The notes: generated by a model from the sequence alone, not told the origin. Counted from the first letter of the stretch, positions 41,839 to 50,905 are shown. The stretch is 64,000 nt of DNA from Erythrobacter sp. UBA1916 (GCA_002337385.1 DDFY01000010.1:96204-160203); one strand, 5' to 3'. A program made the numbers and translations.

Positions 41839-44202
41839 TCAGCGCAGGCGCGCGGTGAGCTCAATGCCGTAGAAGCGCGGTTCTGCGGGGATGAAGGTCG
41901 GATACCCAAAGGCCCCGCCGGTGTTGCCCGCATCGAGCAGGTATTGCTGATCGGTGATGTTGCGCATGAAGCCGGCCAGCTCGAACTGGTCGTCAGCAAA
42001 CGAAACGCCTGCACGCAGGTTGAACAGCGTGACCGGGCCTTGCGAGGTAGTCGCCGAGTTGGGCAGCTCGAAGAAGATCGTGCTGCGGTGGGTCATGCTG
42101 GGCGTGGCAAAAACGCGCATATCGTTGCCAACCATCCGATCGATGGTGAAGCCCGCCGCCATCTGGAACTTCGGCTGCAGGCGGAAGCGCGCACCCGAAT
42201 AGGTAGAGGCCAGCGCAGAGTCCTCGTCGATCTTGGCATTGGCATAGGCACCGTTCACGAACAGGCTGAGCCAATCGTTCGCCTGCACGAACAGCTCGGC
42301 CTCGACGCCGAGGTTGGAGGCATTGCCCGCGCTTTCGGTGCGGGTTGAGCCGTCATCCTGGCGCTTGCTGACCTGGAAGCCCGAATACTTTTGATAATAG
42401 ACGCCGAGCGATCCCTGCACCGCGCCGGTCGCGAGCTTGACCCCGCCTTCGTAGTTCCACACGATTTCTTCGGGCACGATCTGGAGCCGGGGCACGGTCG
42501 TCAGCGTGGCATCACGCATGGCGGAAAGCTGCACCACCGGCGAGCGACGGCCTTTCGAAACGGTCGCATAGACGTTCACATCGGGATTGATCCGGTAAAG
42601 CGCGTTGAAGCGCGGCAACCAGGCATCGAAACTGTCGTCGGCAGTGAAGGTCACCCCGCCGGTGTCGATCTGGCCGGGGATCAGCGAGAAGGCGAGGCTC
42701 GGCAGCGCCCCCAACAGCCCGGCCTGCAACTGAGCCGGCAGCAGGCCTGGCAGCAACGGCGCGGGTACATCGGAGACATAGCCCGACTGGCGGTCTTCCC
42801 ACAGGTAGCGCAGGCCGGCAGTCAGTTCGAGCGCATCGGTCGGCATCCAGGTGACATCGGCAAAGACCGAGTAGCTGTCGTTCTGGCCCTCATTCTGGAA
42901 CCACGACTGATAGGGGATCTGCGTGATCGCGCCGCCGGTCAGAGCGCCGGTCAGCTGCGATGCGGGCACCGAACCATCGGGCGCGGTGCAGGGAAGATCG
43001 AGACCAGCAGCAGCGGCGATATTGGCGAGGCACTGAAGGAAGGTGCCTTCCTCGGCGGAGAACGGCACCGACTGGCGGCCGTCTTCGGTGAAGTAGTTCC
43101 ACCCGAACGAACCGCGCAGCTTCATGCCCTCATAGGCGAAGCGGCCCTCGTGGCTGAACTGCCAACCCGAAGCATCTTCGGCGAATTCGAGGAACCATGC
43201 GGCAGAGCCATCGGCATCGAAGGTTTCGAGGCTGTCGAACTCGCGGTAGCCGTTGACCGTGGTGAAGGTCCAGTTGTCTGCAAACTGCCACTCGGCGGTC
43301 AGGTTTGCATCATAAACCTCACGATCGAGGCCGAGCTTGTCCTTGCCAAGCACGCTGGCCGAAAGCGGCGATCCGCCCAGCTGCGCCTTGCCGAACGGAT
43401 TGGCGGCACCGGCGGCGGTCGGGAAGTTGCCCGAGATGAACGGTGTGCCGCCGTTGCGCTGACGGTCGAAGGTGCCGATCAGGTCGATGGTAAGATCGTC
43501 GCTCGGCGTGAAGCGCAGCGAGCCGCGCAGGCCGAGGTTGTCGAGCGCATAGAGCTCCTCATCCTGCGACGGGGCGAGGTTCTCGACATAGCCGTCGCGC
43601 TTCTTCCATTCGAAGGCGAGGCGACCGGCCACCACATCGTTGCCTGCGTTGAGGTGCCCGCGCAGCAGCGTGTAGTCGTAGTTGCCATAGGCCCCGGTCA
43701 GCTCGGCCGAAGTGCCCGGCTGCGGCTTGGCCGAGACGAGGCTGATCGCACCCACGGCAGAGGCGGTGCCGAACAGCGTCGCCTGCGGGCCCTTGATCAC
43801 CTCGACGCGGTCAAGGTCGTAGATCGCCTGGTACGACCCGCGCGAACGCGAGATATCAACGCCGTTGTAATAGAGCGTGACGCGCGGCCCCTGCTGCGAA
43901 GAGCCCGAATCCGAGGTGATGCCGCGGATCACGATGCCGGGGTTGTTAGCGCTCTGCTCCTGGATGTTGAGGCCGGGAACATAGTTGGAAAGCTCGTCGA
44001 GATCGGAGACGCCCAGCTCTTCCATCCGCTCGCCCGAGGTGGCGGTGACGGTGATCGGAACGTCCTCCACGCGCTGTTCGAATTTCTGCGCGGTCACTAC
44101 GATGCTGTTGGAGCTCTCTGCCGCCTCCTCGGCGAAGGCAGGCGTGGCGGCAAGCGTAGTGCCAGCCAGCAGCGTGAGTTTGAGCGAAGAACGAATGGTC
44201 AT
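41839..44202 (-). CDS. TonB-dependent outer-membrane receptor, next to phoD
   Basis: A 787-residue receptor with a signal peptide (ending TPAFAEE), a SIVVTAQKFEQRVEDVPITV segment, a plug domain (GLNIQEQSANNPGIVIRGIT, DRVEVIKGPQATLFGTASA) and a 22-strand barrel ending YGIELTARLR with terminal Arg. It imports an unknown ligand. The plug TonB-box region is of the common sphingomonad type. Being followed closely by phoD makes a phosphorus-containing ligand possible. Confidence 0.92.
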   Translation of the reverse strand: MTIRSSLKLTLLAGTTLAATPAFAEEAAESSNSIVVTAQKFEQRVEDVPITVTATSGERMEELGVSDLDELSNYVPGLNIQEQSANNPGIVIRGITSDSGSSQQGPRVTLYYNGVDISRSRGSYQAIYDLDRVEVIKGPQATLFGTASAVGAISLVSAKPQPGTSAELTGAYGNYDYTLLRGHLNAGNDVVAGRLAFEWKKRDGYVENLAPSQDEELYALDNLGLRGSLRFTPSDDLTIDLIGTFDRQRNGGTPFISGNFPTAAGAANPFGKAQLGGSPLSASVLGKDKLGLDREVYDANLTAEWQFADNWTFTTVNGYREFDSLETFDADGSAAWFLEFAEDASGWQFSHEGRFAYEGMKLRGSFGWNYFTEDGRQSVPFSAEEGTFLQCLANIAAAAGLDLPCTAPDGSVPASQLTGALTGGAITQIPYQSWFQNEGQNDSYSVFADVTWMPTDALELTAGLRYLWEDRQSGYVSDVPAPLLPGLLPAQLQAGLLGALPSLAFSLIPGQIDTGGVTFTADDSFDAWLPRFNALYRINPDVNVYATVSKGRRSPVVQLSAMRDATLTTVPRLQIVPEEIVWNYEGGVKLATGAVQGSLGVYYQKYSGFQVSKRQDDGSTRTESAGNASNLGVEAELFVQANDWLSLFVNGAYANAKIDEDSALASTYSGARFRLQPKFQMAAGFTIDRMVGNDMRVFATPSMTHRSTIFFELPNSATTSQGPVTLFNLRAGVSFADDQFELAGFMRNITDQQYLLDAGNTGGAFGYPTFIPAEPRFYGIELTARLR

Positions 44203-44379
44203 TTAGCGATTCCCGTTTTTTTTGGTTGAACGGGAGCGCGCCTATTCAGTCTCGATGACGGGATCGCGGCAGGATGATGACGATTGGATGACTCCGCAAT
44301 TTTCTCGCCCGATTGATACCCGCGATGTCCACAAGCGGTAGGCTAGCGCCGGCCAGCAGGCGCGCCTATTGACCGCCGC

Positions 44380-45624
44380 ATGTTTGCCTCGCTCCTCTCC
44401 GTACGCACTCTGCTGGTGGCCATCTTCATGCTGATGGCAGGCAGCGGCTTTCTCGCGACGCTGATCGCGATCCGGCTTGACGCGGCGGGTGCCGGATCGC
44501 TGGCGATCGGCCTTGTCGCCACGGCCTATTTCGCCGGGCTGATGCTGGGCGCGTTGCGGGTGACACCGCTGATCGCGCGGGTCGGGCATATCCGCGCCTT
44601 TGCCGCCTTCGTATCGATCTATTCGGCCAGCAGCCTCACCTATGCTCTGGTCGACAACTGGCCGATCTGGGTCGCTCTGCGCTTCATTGATGGTTTCGTG
44701 ATGAGCGGCGTGTTCGTCTGCCTCGAAAGCTGGCTCAACCGCGTGGCGCGGCCCGACAACCGCAGCGCGATCCTCGCAGCCTATATGATCGCGCTCTATT
44801 CGGGGCAGGCGCTGGGGCAGTTTCTGCTTAACCTGCAGGACAACGCGCCCTCGCTGCCCTTCATGCTGTCAGCCATCCTGCTGTCGCTGACGGTCTTGCC
44901 GGTGGCGCTCACGCGCATTGCCGAGCCGGTGATGGAGGAGATTTCTCCGTTCTCCCTGGCACGCCTCTATGACGCTTCGCCGCTAGGGATCGTCGGGGTG
45001 CTCGCCACCGGGCTGATGATGGGCGCATTCTACGGTCTTGGCGCGGTGTTCGCGCAGCGCATCGGCTTGCCGCTGGCGCAGGTCGCGGTCTTCACCTCGA
45101 GCGTGATCGCTGGCGGGGTCGTGCTGCAATATCCGCTCGGCATCCTGTCGGACCGGTTCGACCGGCGGCGGGTGATCGTCGGCTCGATGCTGGCGACCGC
45201 AGGGGTCTGCGCCCTCCTCGCCTTTGCCGAAGGGCCACTGGGCGTATTTCTGCCGGGCGCGCTGTTCGGCGGGTTCGCCTTTGCGCTTTATCCGCTGTGC
45301 GTGGCCCATGCCAACGATCACCTGACCGAAAGCGAACGCATCGGCGCGAGCAGCGGGCTGGTGCTGGTCTATTCGGCCGGCGCCGTGGCGGGGCCATTGC
45401 TGGCCTCGCTCGCGATGGGGCTGCTGGGAGCTACCGGACTGTTCGCCGCGATTGGCGCAGTTGCCATGCTGGCCGCGCTGTTCGGCCTGTGGCGTGCAGC
45501 GACTGCCTCGGCCGTGCCAGCCGACGAGCAGCAGCCCTATGTCGGCCTGCCGCGCACCAGTACCGCAGCTGCCGTGCTCGAAAGCGAGGTTATCGACGCC
45601 GCAGAACAAGACGCCGACAGCTAG
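44380..45624 (+). CDS. MFS transporter (YcaD-like)
   Basis: A 414-residue protein with 12 predicted membrane helices. The family loop DRFDRRRVIVGSML between helices 8 and 9 is present, as is GFVMSGVFVCLESWLNRVAR, typical of the YcaD-like group. Substrate unknown. It is divergent from the TonB receptor at 41839. It ends with a non-membrane tail of about 40 residues. Confidence 0.87.
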   Translation: MFASLLSVRTLLVAIFMLMAGSGFLATLIAIRLDAAGAGSLAIGLVATAYFAGLMLGALRVTPLIARVGHIRAFAAFVSIYSASSLTYALVDNWPIWVALRFIDGFVMSGVFVCLESWLNRVARPDNRSAILAAYMIALYSGQALGQFLLNLQDNAPSLPFMLSAILLSLTVLPVALTRIAEPVMEEISPFSLARLYDASPLGIVGVLATGLMMGAFYGLGAVFAQRIGLPLAQVAVFTSSVIAGGVVLQYPLGILSDRFDRRRVIVGSMLATAGVCALLAFAEGPLGVFLPGALFGGFAFALYPLCVAHANDHLTESERIGASSGLVLVYSAGAVAGPLLASLAMGLLGATGLFAAIGAVAMLAALFGLWRAATASAVPADEQQPYVGLPRTSTAAAVLESEVIDAAEQDADS

Positions 45625-45689
45625 CGAACCACGTCAGGCAGGCTTTGCGATCAGCAAGGCCCCGCCGAATTTCGACGCCATGAAATGCA

Positions 45690-45727
45690 AAAAGGCCGGG
45701 CCAGCAGATGCGCTGACCCGGCCCTTT
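45690..45727 (-). terminator. Terminator of the TonB receptor at 45745
   Basis: On the minus strand GGCCGGGTCAGC pairs with GCTGGCCCGGCC (one G-T pair), loop of 6 bases, followed by TTTTT. It lies 18 bases beyond the stop. Confidence 0.85.
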
Positions 45728-45744
45728 TCGCTTGTCGCTACGGA

Positions 45745-48126
45745 TCAGAAGTTGCGGCGCAGCGTCACCGACCACTCGCGCGGACGGCCCGGATTGCCGG
45801 TCACGACCCCGAAGCTGCCTACGTTCTCGGCCTTGCCGGTATAGTAGAACTTGTCGAAGATGTTGCTGACCGCACCGCTCAGCGCCCAGTTCCCATCGGC
45901 ACTTTCGAACGTGATCCGCCCATTCACGAGGCTGTAGCCGTCAATCAGGTTGAAATCGTTGTTGATCGAATTGTACCAGAAGTGCGAACGGTAGCTCCAG
46001 TCGACACGCGGCGTGATCGTCGCCCCGCTCGCCAGTTCGGCGCGATACTGTGCGCCAGCCGAAAGCTGCCACTTGCTGATGAACGGCGCGATCATGTCCT
46101 TCGTGACCAGCGTCGCCGGGTTCTTGATGTCGGTATAGTCGAAATCGAGATAACCAAGCGAAGCGTCGATGGTGAAGTTGTCGACCGGCTCGAGGAAGGT
46201 TTCGAGCTCAAAGCCCAGCACCTCGGCATCGCCCGCATTGGACGGCACCGAGCACGACAGCACCACGCTATCGGGGCACTGATAACGCACCAGCTGGATG
46301 TCGGTGTAGTCGTTGAGGAACACCGCACCATTCAGGCGCACGCGCCCGTCGACGAGCGTCGACTTGAAGCCAGCCTCATAGGTGGTGAGCTTTTCCGGGC
46401 CGAAGGTCAGCACCTGATCGGGTGCCGACGGACGCGGGTTGATGCCGCCGCCCTTGAAGCCGGTCGAGACCTGCGCATAGAGCATCACATTGTCGATCGG
46501 CGTCACGTTGAAGCCGATGCGGTAATCGACCCGGTCATCCTTGAAGGTGCCGCTCTCACCGTTGAGGCCGGCAAGCAGGAAGTTCGGGGTCAAAGGCACA
46601 CCGCTCGGCGCGGTGCCGTCGATGTTCAGACGGCCGTAGTTGTAGACCTTCTTGTCGTTGGTATAGCGAAGCCCGCCAACGAGGTTGAGGCTGTCGGTCA
46701 GGTGAACTTCGACATGGCCGAAGGCCGATGCCGAGCGGTTCTTCACCAGATCGTCAGACAGGAAGTCGAACAGCAGCGTCGGGATCTGGTTGCGCCCGGT
46801 GAGAGCATCGTTGGCGTTATAGTAGAAGCCGCCCACGGTCGCATCGATCAGGCCATCGGCGAACTGGCCGGACAGGCGCAGCTCCTGCGTGAACTGCTCG
46901 TGGCTGTAGTTGAACTGCTGCAACAGGATCGCGAGCGGCGAGCCATCAACATCGATGCCGCTGCTGCCTTCAGCCTTGCGATAGCCGGTGATCGAGGTCA
47001 GCGAGAGGTTGTCGGCAAGGTCGATATCGACATGGCCCGACACGCCCCAGCTTTCGACCGAGCCTTTCGGCTCAGCCGAGAACCCGCCCGGTGCCACCTG
47101 GGTATCGAAGCCGAACGCAGTCGTGTAGTTGCCACCGGTCGAATAGGTCGCATAGCTGGTGTAGCTGTCCGGCGCGGTGAGGAACCGGCTGTCGAACGGC
47201 ACGCCCGCCGCAGGATTGCCCTCGACATAGCTGCGCACCGCCGGATTGTCGGCGTAGAGCAGCTTCGTGGCGACGACTTCCGAATTGTCGGTGGCATAGT
47301 CGGCGCGCAGGGTAACTTCGTACGGCGCATCAATCGGAGCATACCGCAGGGCCAGACGCACCGCCTGCAGGTCACGGCCACCCTCGGTGCCGAGCACGCA
47401 ACCGGAGCTGACATCGCTGGTCGCAGGAAGGCCCTCGCCGGGGTTTACGCAGCCGTAGTCAAGCCGCTTGAAATAGCCGTTCGAGGTCTTGGAAACAGCC
47501 GAAACGCGCGCGAACAGATCTTCCGCAACGGTGAAATCGGCGCTGGCGCGCAGATCAAGCCGGTCATAGCTGCCATAGGTCGCCTCAACGAAGCCGCCAC
47601 CGTTGCCGTCGGGCTTGTCGGTGTACAGCTTCACTGCACCGCCGACCGAATTCTTGCCTGCCAGCGTGCCCTGCGGGCCGCGCAGCACTTCGACACGCTC
47701 CAGATCGGTAAGGTCCATGACCGCGCCGAAGGTGGTGCCGTAGTAGATGTCGTCGATGTAGATGCCCACGCCCGGCTCCAGCGCGAAGCTGGCGTCGGCC
47801 TGTCCGACACCGCGGATGAAGGCGGCAATCGAGTTGCCCTGCAAGCCGGTGGCCGGTTCAAGCGCAACGTTAGGCGCATATTCGCCAAGCTCGGCCACGT
47901 TGGTCTGCCCGCGCGCTTCGAGCATCTCGCCGGTCATCGCGGTGATCGCGATCGGCGTATCCTGCACGTTCTGCTCGCGGAACTGGGCGGTGACGACGAT
48001 CGTGTTGTTCGCCTCACGAGCGGCAGAACCCGTTGTATCCTGTGCCTGCGCAGGCAAGGCGGCACACAAGGCCAGCACCGATGCGCCAGCAAAAACTGCA
48101 TTAACTCTGGTCGTAGATTTCAGCAT
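45745..48126 (-). CDS. TonB-dependent outer-membrane receptor (long leader)
   Basis: A 793-residue receptor. ATG 48126 has GGAGAAG six bases upstream and starts a signal peptide (ending LPAQAQ); a Met six codons earlier is less likely. The plug has NTIVVTAQFREQNVQDTPIA, IAAFIRGVGQADASF and LERVEVLRGPQGTLAGKNSV. The barrel closes with WSVTLRRNF, a normal aromatic end. Ligand unknown. Its upstream region has a terminator-like hairpin and two palindromic operators. Confidence 0.92.
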   Translation of the reverse strand: MLKSTTRVNAVFAGASVLALCAALPAQAQDTTGSAAREANNTIVVTAQFREQNVQDTPIAITAMTGEMLEARGQTNVAELGEYAPNVALEPATGLQGNSIAAFIRGVGQADASFALEPGVGIYIDDIYYGTTFGAVMDLTDLERVEVLRGPQGTLAGKNSVGGAVKLYTDKPDGNGGGFVEATYGSYDRLDLRASADFTVAEDLFARVSAVSKTSNGYFKRLDYGCVNPGEGLPATSDVSSGCVLGTEGGRDLQAVRLALRYAPIDAPYEVTLRADYATDNSEVVATKLLYADNPAVRSYVEGNPAAGVPFDSRFLTAPDSYTSYATYSTGGNYTTAFGFDTQVAPGGFSAEPKGSVESWGVSGHVDIDLADNLSLTSITGYRKAEGSSGIDVDGSPLAILLQQFNYSHEQFTQELRLSGQFADGLIDATVGGFYYNANDALTGRNQIPTLLFDFLSDDLVKNRSASAFGHVEVHLTDSLNLVGGLRYTNDKKVYNYGRLNIDGTAPSGVPLTPNFLLAGLNGESGTFKDDRVDYRIGFNVTPIDNVMLYAQVSTGFKGGGINPRPSAPDQVLTFGPEKLTTYEAGFKSTLVDGRVRLNGAVFLNDYTDIQLVRYQCPDSVVLSCSVPSNAGDAEVLGFELETFLEPVDNFTIDASLGYLDFDYTDIKNPATLVTKDMIAPFISKWQLSAGAQYRAELASGATITPRVDWSYRSHFWYNSINNDFNLIDGYSLVNGRITFESADGNWALSGAVSNIFDKFYYTGKAENVGSFGVVTGNPGRPREWSVTLRRNF

Positions 48127-48161
48127 CCGAGCTTCTCCATCCATTCAATCGACAGCCGAAA

Positions 48162-48199
48162 GGCCGAACGCACATCACCCTTGGCGTGGTTGTTCGGCC
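48162..48199 (-). promoter_or_regulatory. Leader hairpin before the TonB receptor
   Basis: GGCCGAAC (48162) pairs with GTTCGGCC (48192), and read in the gene direction the stem is followed by TTT. A second GGCC at 48202 could pair in its place. It resembles an attenuator. Confidence 0.35.
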
Positions 48200-48408
48200 A
48201 TCGGCCTTTTCTTACATGATCATTGCGTTGGAGAGGTTGCTGCCAAGCTGGGGGTCAATGCGATGCCACGAGCAAATGGCCTCCCCGCATATTCGCGGAA
48301 GACCGACGCAGCATGCAGAGAAACCCGGCTATTGCGATGGGGAACGTGCCCAAAGCTTCAGTTTCCTCTCCGCGAAACGAAGGCTCTTTTCGAAGGCCTC
48401 TCGCTTCC

Positions 48409-48446
48409 TAACGATCGTTACAAACGGCTTACCGTAACGCCCGTTA
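48409..48446. promoter_or_regulatory. Twin palindromic operators TAACG-N2-CGTTA
   Basis: TAACGATCGTTA (48409-48420) and TAACGCCCGTTA (48435-48446), 26 bases centre to centre, about 280 bases before the receptor start. Paired sites of this kind suit a dimeric repressor. No regulator gene is next to them except ohrR, whose likely site is different. Confidence 0.55.
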
Positions 48447-48626
48447 GGGTCACTTTACGCAAAAAGCAATCGCCGTTTGTACGTGGTGCGACGGATCGTG
48501 CGCCCTTTACGGGAGAGGTTCGGGAAGGCTTGGATCGAGCGATCGCCAGTCCGCGTAAACTCATGGCGCAAGGCGCTACTTCCGGCCGCACTATCACCAA
48601 AAGGCGGTGGCGCGTTCAGCGGGCAA

Positions 48627-49088
48627 TCACGGCTTCAGGTGCGGCGATCCATGCAGGGCTGCAACGAGGCGGCGCACCTGATCGCGCAGCCCCTCGACAT
48701 CCGACGCATCAATGTCGAGCCCTTCGGCCAGCGCCTCAGGCACCCGGAGCGCTTCGGTCCGCAGCGCGCGGCCCTTCGGCGTGAGATCGATCAACACGCG
48801 CCGCTCGTCCGCTGCATCTCTGTTGCGCGTGATAAGACCCGCCGCCTCCATCCGCTTGAGCAGCGGCGTCAGAGTTCCACTATCGAGATAGAGCGCCTCG
48901 CCCAGCGACCCGACGGTCTGGGGCACCTGCTTCCATAGTGCCAGCATCACCAGATACTGCGGATAGGTCAGCCCCAGATCGGCCAGGATCGGGCGATAAA
49001 TGCGGTTGAGCAGGTTCGACGCGGCATAGAGGGGAAAACAGACCTGCCTGTCGAGATCGAGAGGGTCCTTCGCGTCAGGCAGGTCCAT
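48627..49088 (-). CDS. ohrR: Peroxide-sensing MarR-family repressor OhrR
   Basis: A 153-residue MarR protein starting at ATG 49088. Cys17 in RQVCFPLYAASNLL is the conserved peroxide-reactive cysteine of OhrR. The winged helix is visible (LTYPQYLVMLALW, VGSLGEALYLDSGTLTPLLK, RMEAAGLITRNRD, DERRVLIDLTPKG). OhrR leaves its operator when an organic hydroperoxide oxidises the cysteine. It lies 11 bases after ohr on the same strand, so it represses its own operon. Confidence 0.93.
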   Translation of the reverse strand: MDLPDAKDPLDLDRQVCFPLYAASNLLNRIYRPILADLGLTYPQYLVMLALWKQVPQTVGSLGEALYLDSGTLTPLLKRMEAAGLITRNRDAADERRVLIDLTPKGRALRTEALRVPEALAEGLDIDASDVEGLRDQVRRLVAALHGSPHLKP

Positions 49089-49099
49089 GTCGTTCGTCC

Positions 49100-49525
49100 T
49101 CAGTTCGTGTTCACCGTGATGGCGACGTCGATATTGCCCTTTACCGCATTCGAATAGGGGCACGCGGCATGGGCCTTGGCGACGATTTCCTCGGCGGTCT
49201 GCTGGTCCACCCCGTCGATAGTCACGTCGAGCGCCACGGTCAGCACGAAGCCGCCCTCACCGTTCGGCTCCATCCCCACGGTCGCGAAGACGACGATATC
49301 ATCGTCAGCAACCTTGTTGTCGGTGGCATGGGTGACGTGAATGACGGCGTTCTCGAAGCAAGCGGCATAGCCTGCGGCGAACAGCTGCTCGGGATTGGTG
49401 GCATCGCCCTTGCCGCCCAGTGCCTTGGGCAATGCGAGGGGAAGATCAAGCAAGCCATCCTCGCTCGAAACCTTTCCGGCGCGCCCGCCGATGGCCATGA
49501 CCTTGGTGCTGTACAACGTACTCAT
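49100..49525 (-). CDS. ohr: Organic hydroperoxide resistance protein Ohr
   Basis: A 141-residue OsmC/Ohr protein with both catalytic cysteines: Cys56 in GYAACFENAVI and Cys122 in HAACPYSNAVKGN. It reduces fatty-acid and other organic hydroperoxides in the cytoplasm with lipoyl-protein help. The LPKALGGKGDATNPEQLFA segment is typical. First gene of the ohr-ohrR unit, with a near-perfect operator just upstream. Confidence 0.96.
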   Translation of the reverse strand: MSTLYSTKVMAIGGRAGKVSSEDGLLDLPLALPKALGGKGDATNPEQLFAAGYAACFENAVIHVTHATDNKVADDDIVVFATVGMEPNGEGGFVLTVALDVTIDGVDQQTAEEIVAKAHAACPYSNAVKGNIDVAITVNTN

Positions 49526-49541
49526 AAACTGGCTCCTGAAT

Positions 49542-49574
49542 TAAGTTCTGCACAAACATATTGTGCACAACTTA
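49542..49574 (-). promoter_or_regulatory. OhrR operator before ohr
   Basis: A 33-base palindrome: arm TAAGTT-C-TGCACAA (49542-49555), 5-base centre ACATA, arm TTGTGCA-C-AACTTA (49561-49574), with only one pair mismatched. It lies 17 bases before the ohr start codon. The regulator is inferred from adjacency of ohrR. Confidence 0.8.
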
Positions 49575-49654
49575 AATTACAAGAACCAGCGCTCTACCGA
49601 GCAACTCACAGAGGCCCGGCTACCGCGAGACTGGGTGTGAAGCTGCTGTCCTGA

Positions 49655-50038
49655 TCAGAATTCAAGCTGGTTCATCGTGCGCCCGTCAGGAAAGGTGACG
49701 GTGACGTTGAAGCCGCCATTGCGGCCATCACGCAGCGGGTAATAGGTCAGGTCAATCTTGTCGCCCGGCTTGAGCGTGCGGCGCGACCACCCGGCGCGGC
49801 TGAGGTGATTGGGGCTCATACCCTCGAACGCCCAGCGCTTGGTCTCCCCGTTGCTGTCCTTCGCGGAGACATAGAGGAAGGTGTGCGGATTGGTCCATTC
49901 CCAGCGGGTTACGGTCGCATCCTTGAGTGGGACCGCACTGCCCCATTCGAACATCGCGGTGGAATGGTGCGCCGACGAGGTGGTGGCACCGAGAGCAAGA
50001 ATGCCGGCGGTGGCAAGGGCGATGGCTGGTAGTTTCAT
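49655..50038 (-). CDS. DUF6152 family secreted protein (second copy)
   Basis: A 127-residue protein with a signal peptide and mature start near SSAHHSTAMFEWG. It shares ATVTRWEWTNPHTFLYV, KRWAFEGM, LSRAGWSRRTLKPGDKIDL and FPDGRTMNQL with the DUF6152 protein at 1871-2296. Function unknown. It lies 22 bases after the secreted protein gene 50061-50831 and is probably in one operon with it. Confidence 0.85.
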   Translation of the reverse strand: MKLPAIALATAGILALGATTSSAHHSTAMFEWGSAVPLKDATVTRWEWTNPHTFLYVSAKDSNGETKRWAFEGMSPNHLSRAGWSRRTLKPGDKIDLTYYPLRDGRNGGFNVTVTFPDGRTMNQLEF

Positions 50039-50060
50039 GATAGCTCCTGGACCTGATCGG

Positions 50061-50831
50061 TTAGTCGAGTTCGTCGAACCCGAGGTTCATGCTGGGACGC
50101 CCGTCTTCATCGGCCGCGTCGCGATTGTTTTCCTGGCAAATGTATTCGCGCAGGTCCCAATCGGGCTCGAGCCGATAGGAAACGGTGGTGGTGAAAGGCT
50201 CGGTAAACAGCGCCGGATCGGTGATGGTGGTATCGATCACCAGCTTCTCCGGGTTTTCGAGATAGATCCGCTCATGCATCGTGGTCTGCGGCGTGGGATG
50301 CAGGCCTGACAGCAACGAGATGAGCGGCGAAAAGCCGATGGTGTCGACCACCAGTGTCTCGCCCTCCCAGTGGCCGATCGAATTGCCGTTGAAGAGAAAA
50401 TCCGGGTCGGCCGGGAGATCGCGTCCATCGGTGAAGATCTGACGCAGCTGGCTATGCGTTTCGATGACAATGTTCACCTTGCCCGGCGAGTAGATGAACT
50501 CGATCGGATAAGGATACCGCATCACGCCAGGCATGCCGGTGGGCATGCAGTTTGCACCCTCGGTCTGAAGGTTTTCGCCGCTGGCCTTGGCCGCGTTGAA
50601 GGCGTCGATCGCTTCGCGCGCTTGCTCAGTCAGCGGGGCAGCCCCCTCGGCTGCGCGTAGCTGGGCGATCGCTGGCCAGTCGGGCTGCCACACGCCTTCG
50701 AAAGCCGGCAGACGCGCGATCTCGGCGTAGGCCGCCTCTCGACTCGGCTCCACCTCACTTTGCGCGGAGGCTGCGCTCGCGAGTGCAAACGCTGACCAGA
50801 CTGTGGCATTCAAGGCATTGATAAATCGCAA
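50061..50831 (-). CDS. Secreted protein of unknown function, partner of DUF6152 (second copy)
   Basis: A 256-residue protein starting at TTG 50831 with GAGGG seven bases upstream. The signal peptide ends near SAASAQ and has no lipobox, unlike its paralogue at 927. Shared motifs are FEGVWQPD, NCMPTGMPGVMRYPYPIEFI, GHWEGETLVVDTIGF, ERIYLENPEKLVIDTTITDP and a closing cysteine in REYICQ. It is divergent from the large TonB receptor at 51263. The TTG start is inferred. Confidence 0.68.
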   Translation of the reverse strand: MRFINALNATVWSAFALASAASAQSEVEPSREAAYAEIARLPAFEGVWQPDWPAIAQLRAAEGAAPLTEQAREAIDAFNAAKASGENLQTEGANCMPTGMPGVMRYPYPIEFIYSPGKVNIVIETHSQLRQIFTDGRDLPADPDFLFNGNSIGHWEGETLVVDTIGFSPLISLLSGLHPTPQTTMHERIYLENPEKLVIDTTITDPALFTEPFTTTVSYRLEPDWDLREYICQENNRDAADEDGRPSMNLGFDELD

Positions 50832-50905
50832 CTCTTAACCCTCACCCCATTGTTGGCCCAGCCCAAGATCAGACTGCGCTCGACACCTTGAGCTAAATCC
50901 GATCG

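Larger units (their letters stand above)
48127..48626. other. Upstream region of the TonB receptor at 45745
   Basis: About 500 bases with no convincing gene. It holds a hairpin in the presumed leader (48162-48199) and the two TAACG-N2-CGTTA palindromes (48409 and 48435). The part from 48450 to 48626 lies just beyond the ohrR stop and shows nothing I recognise. Confidence 0.6.

Noticed and set aside
40088..41872. Open frame of 594 codons antisense to phoD
   Set aside because: phoD has a Tat signal and all metal-binding motifs; the opposite frame has none.
42391..44229. Open frame of 612 codons antisense to the receptor at 41839
   Set aside because: Same reason: a shadow of a clear TonB receptor gene.
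45685..48219. Open frame of 844 codons antisense to a TonB receptor
   Set aside because: The receptor on the minus strand has a signal peptide, plug and barrel. The plus-strand frame has no recognisable domain.
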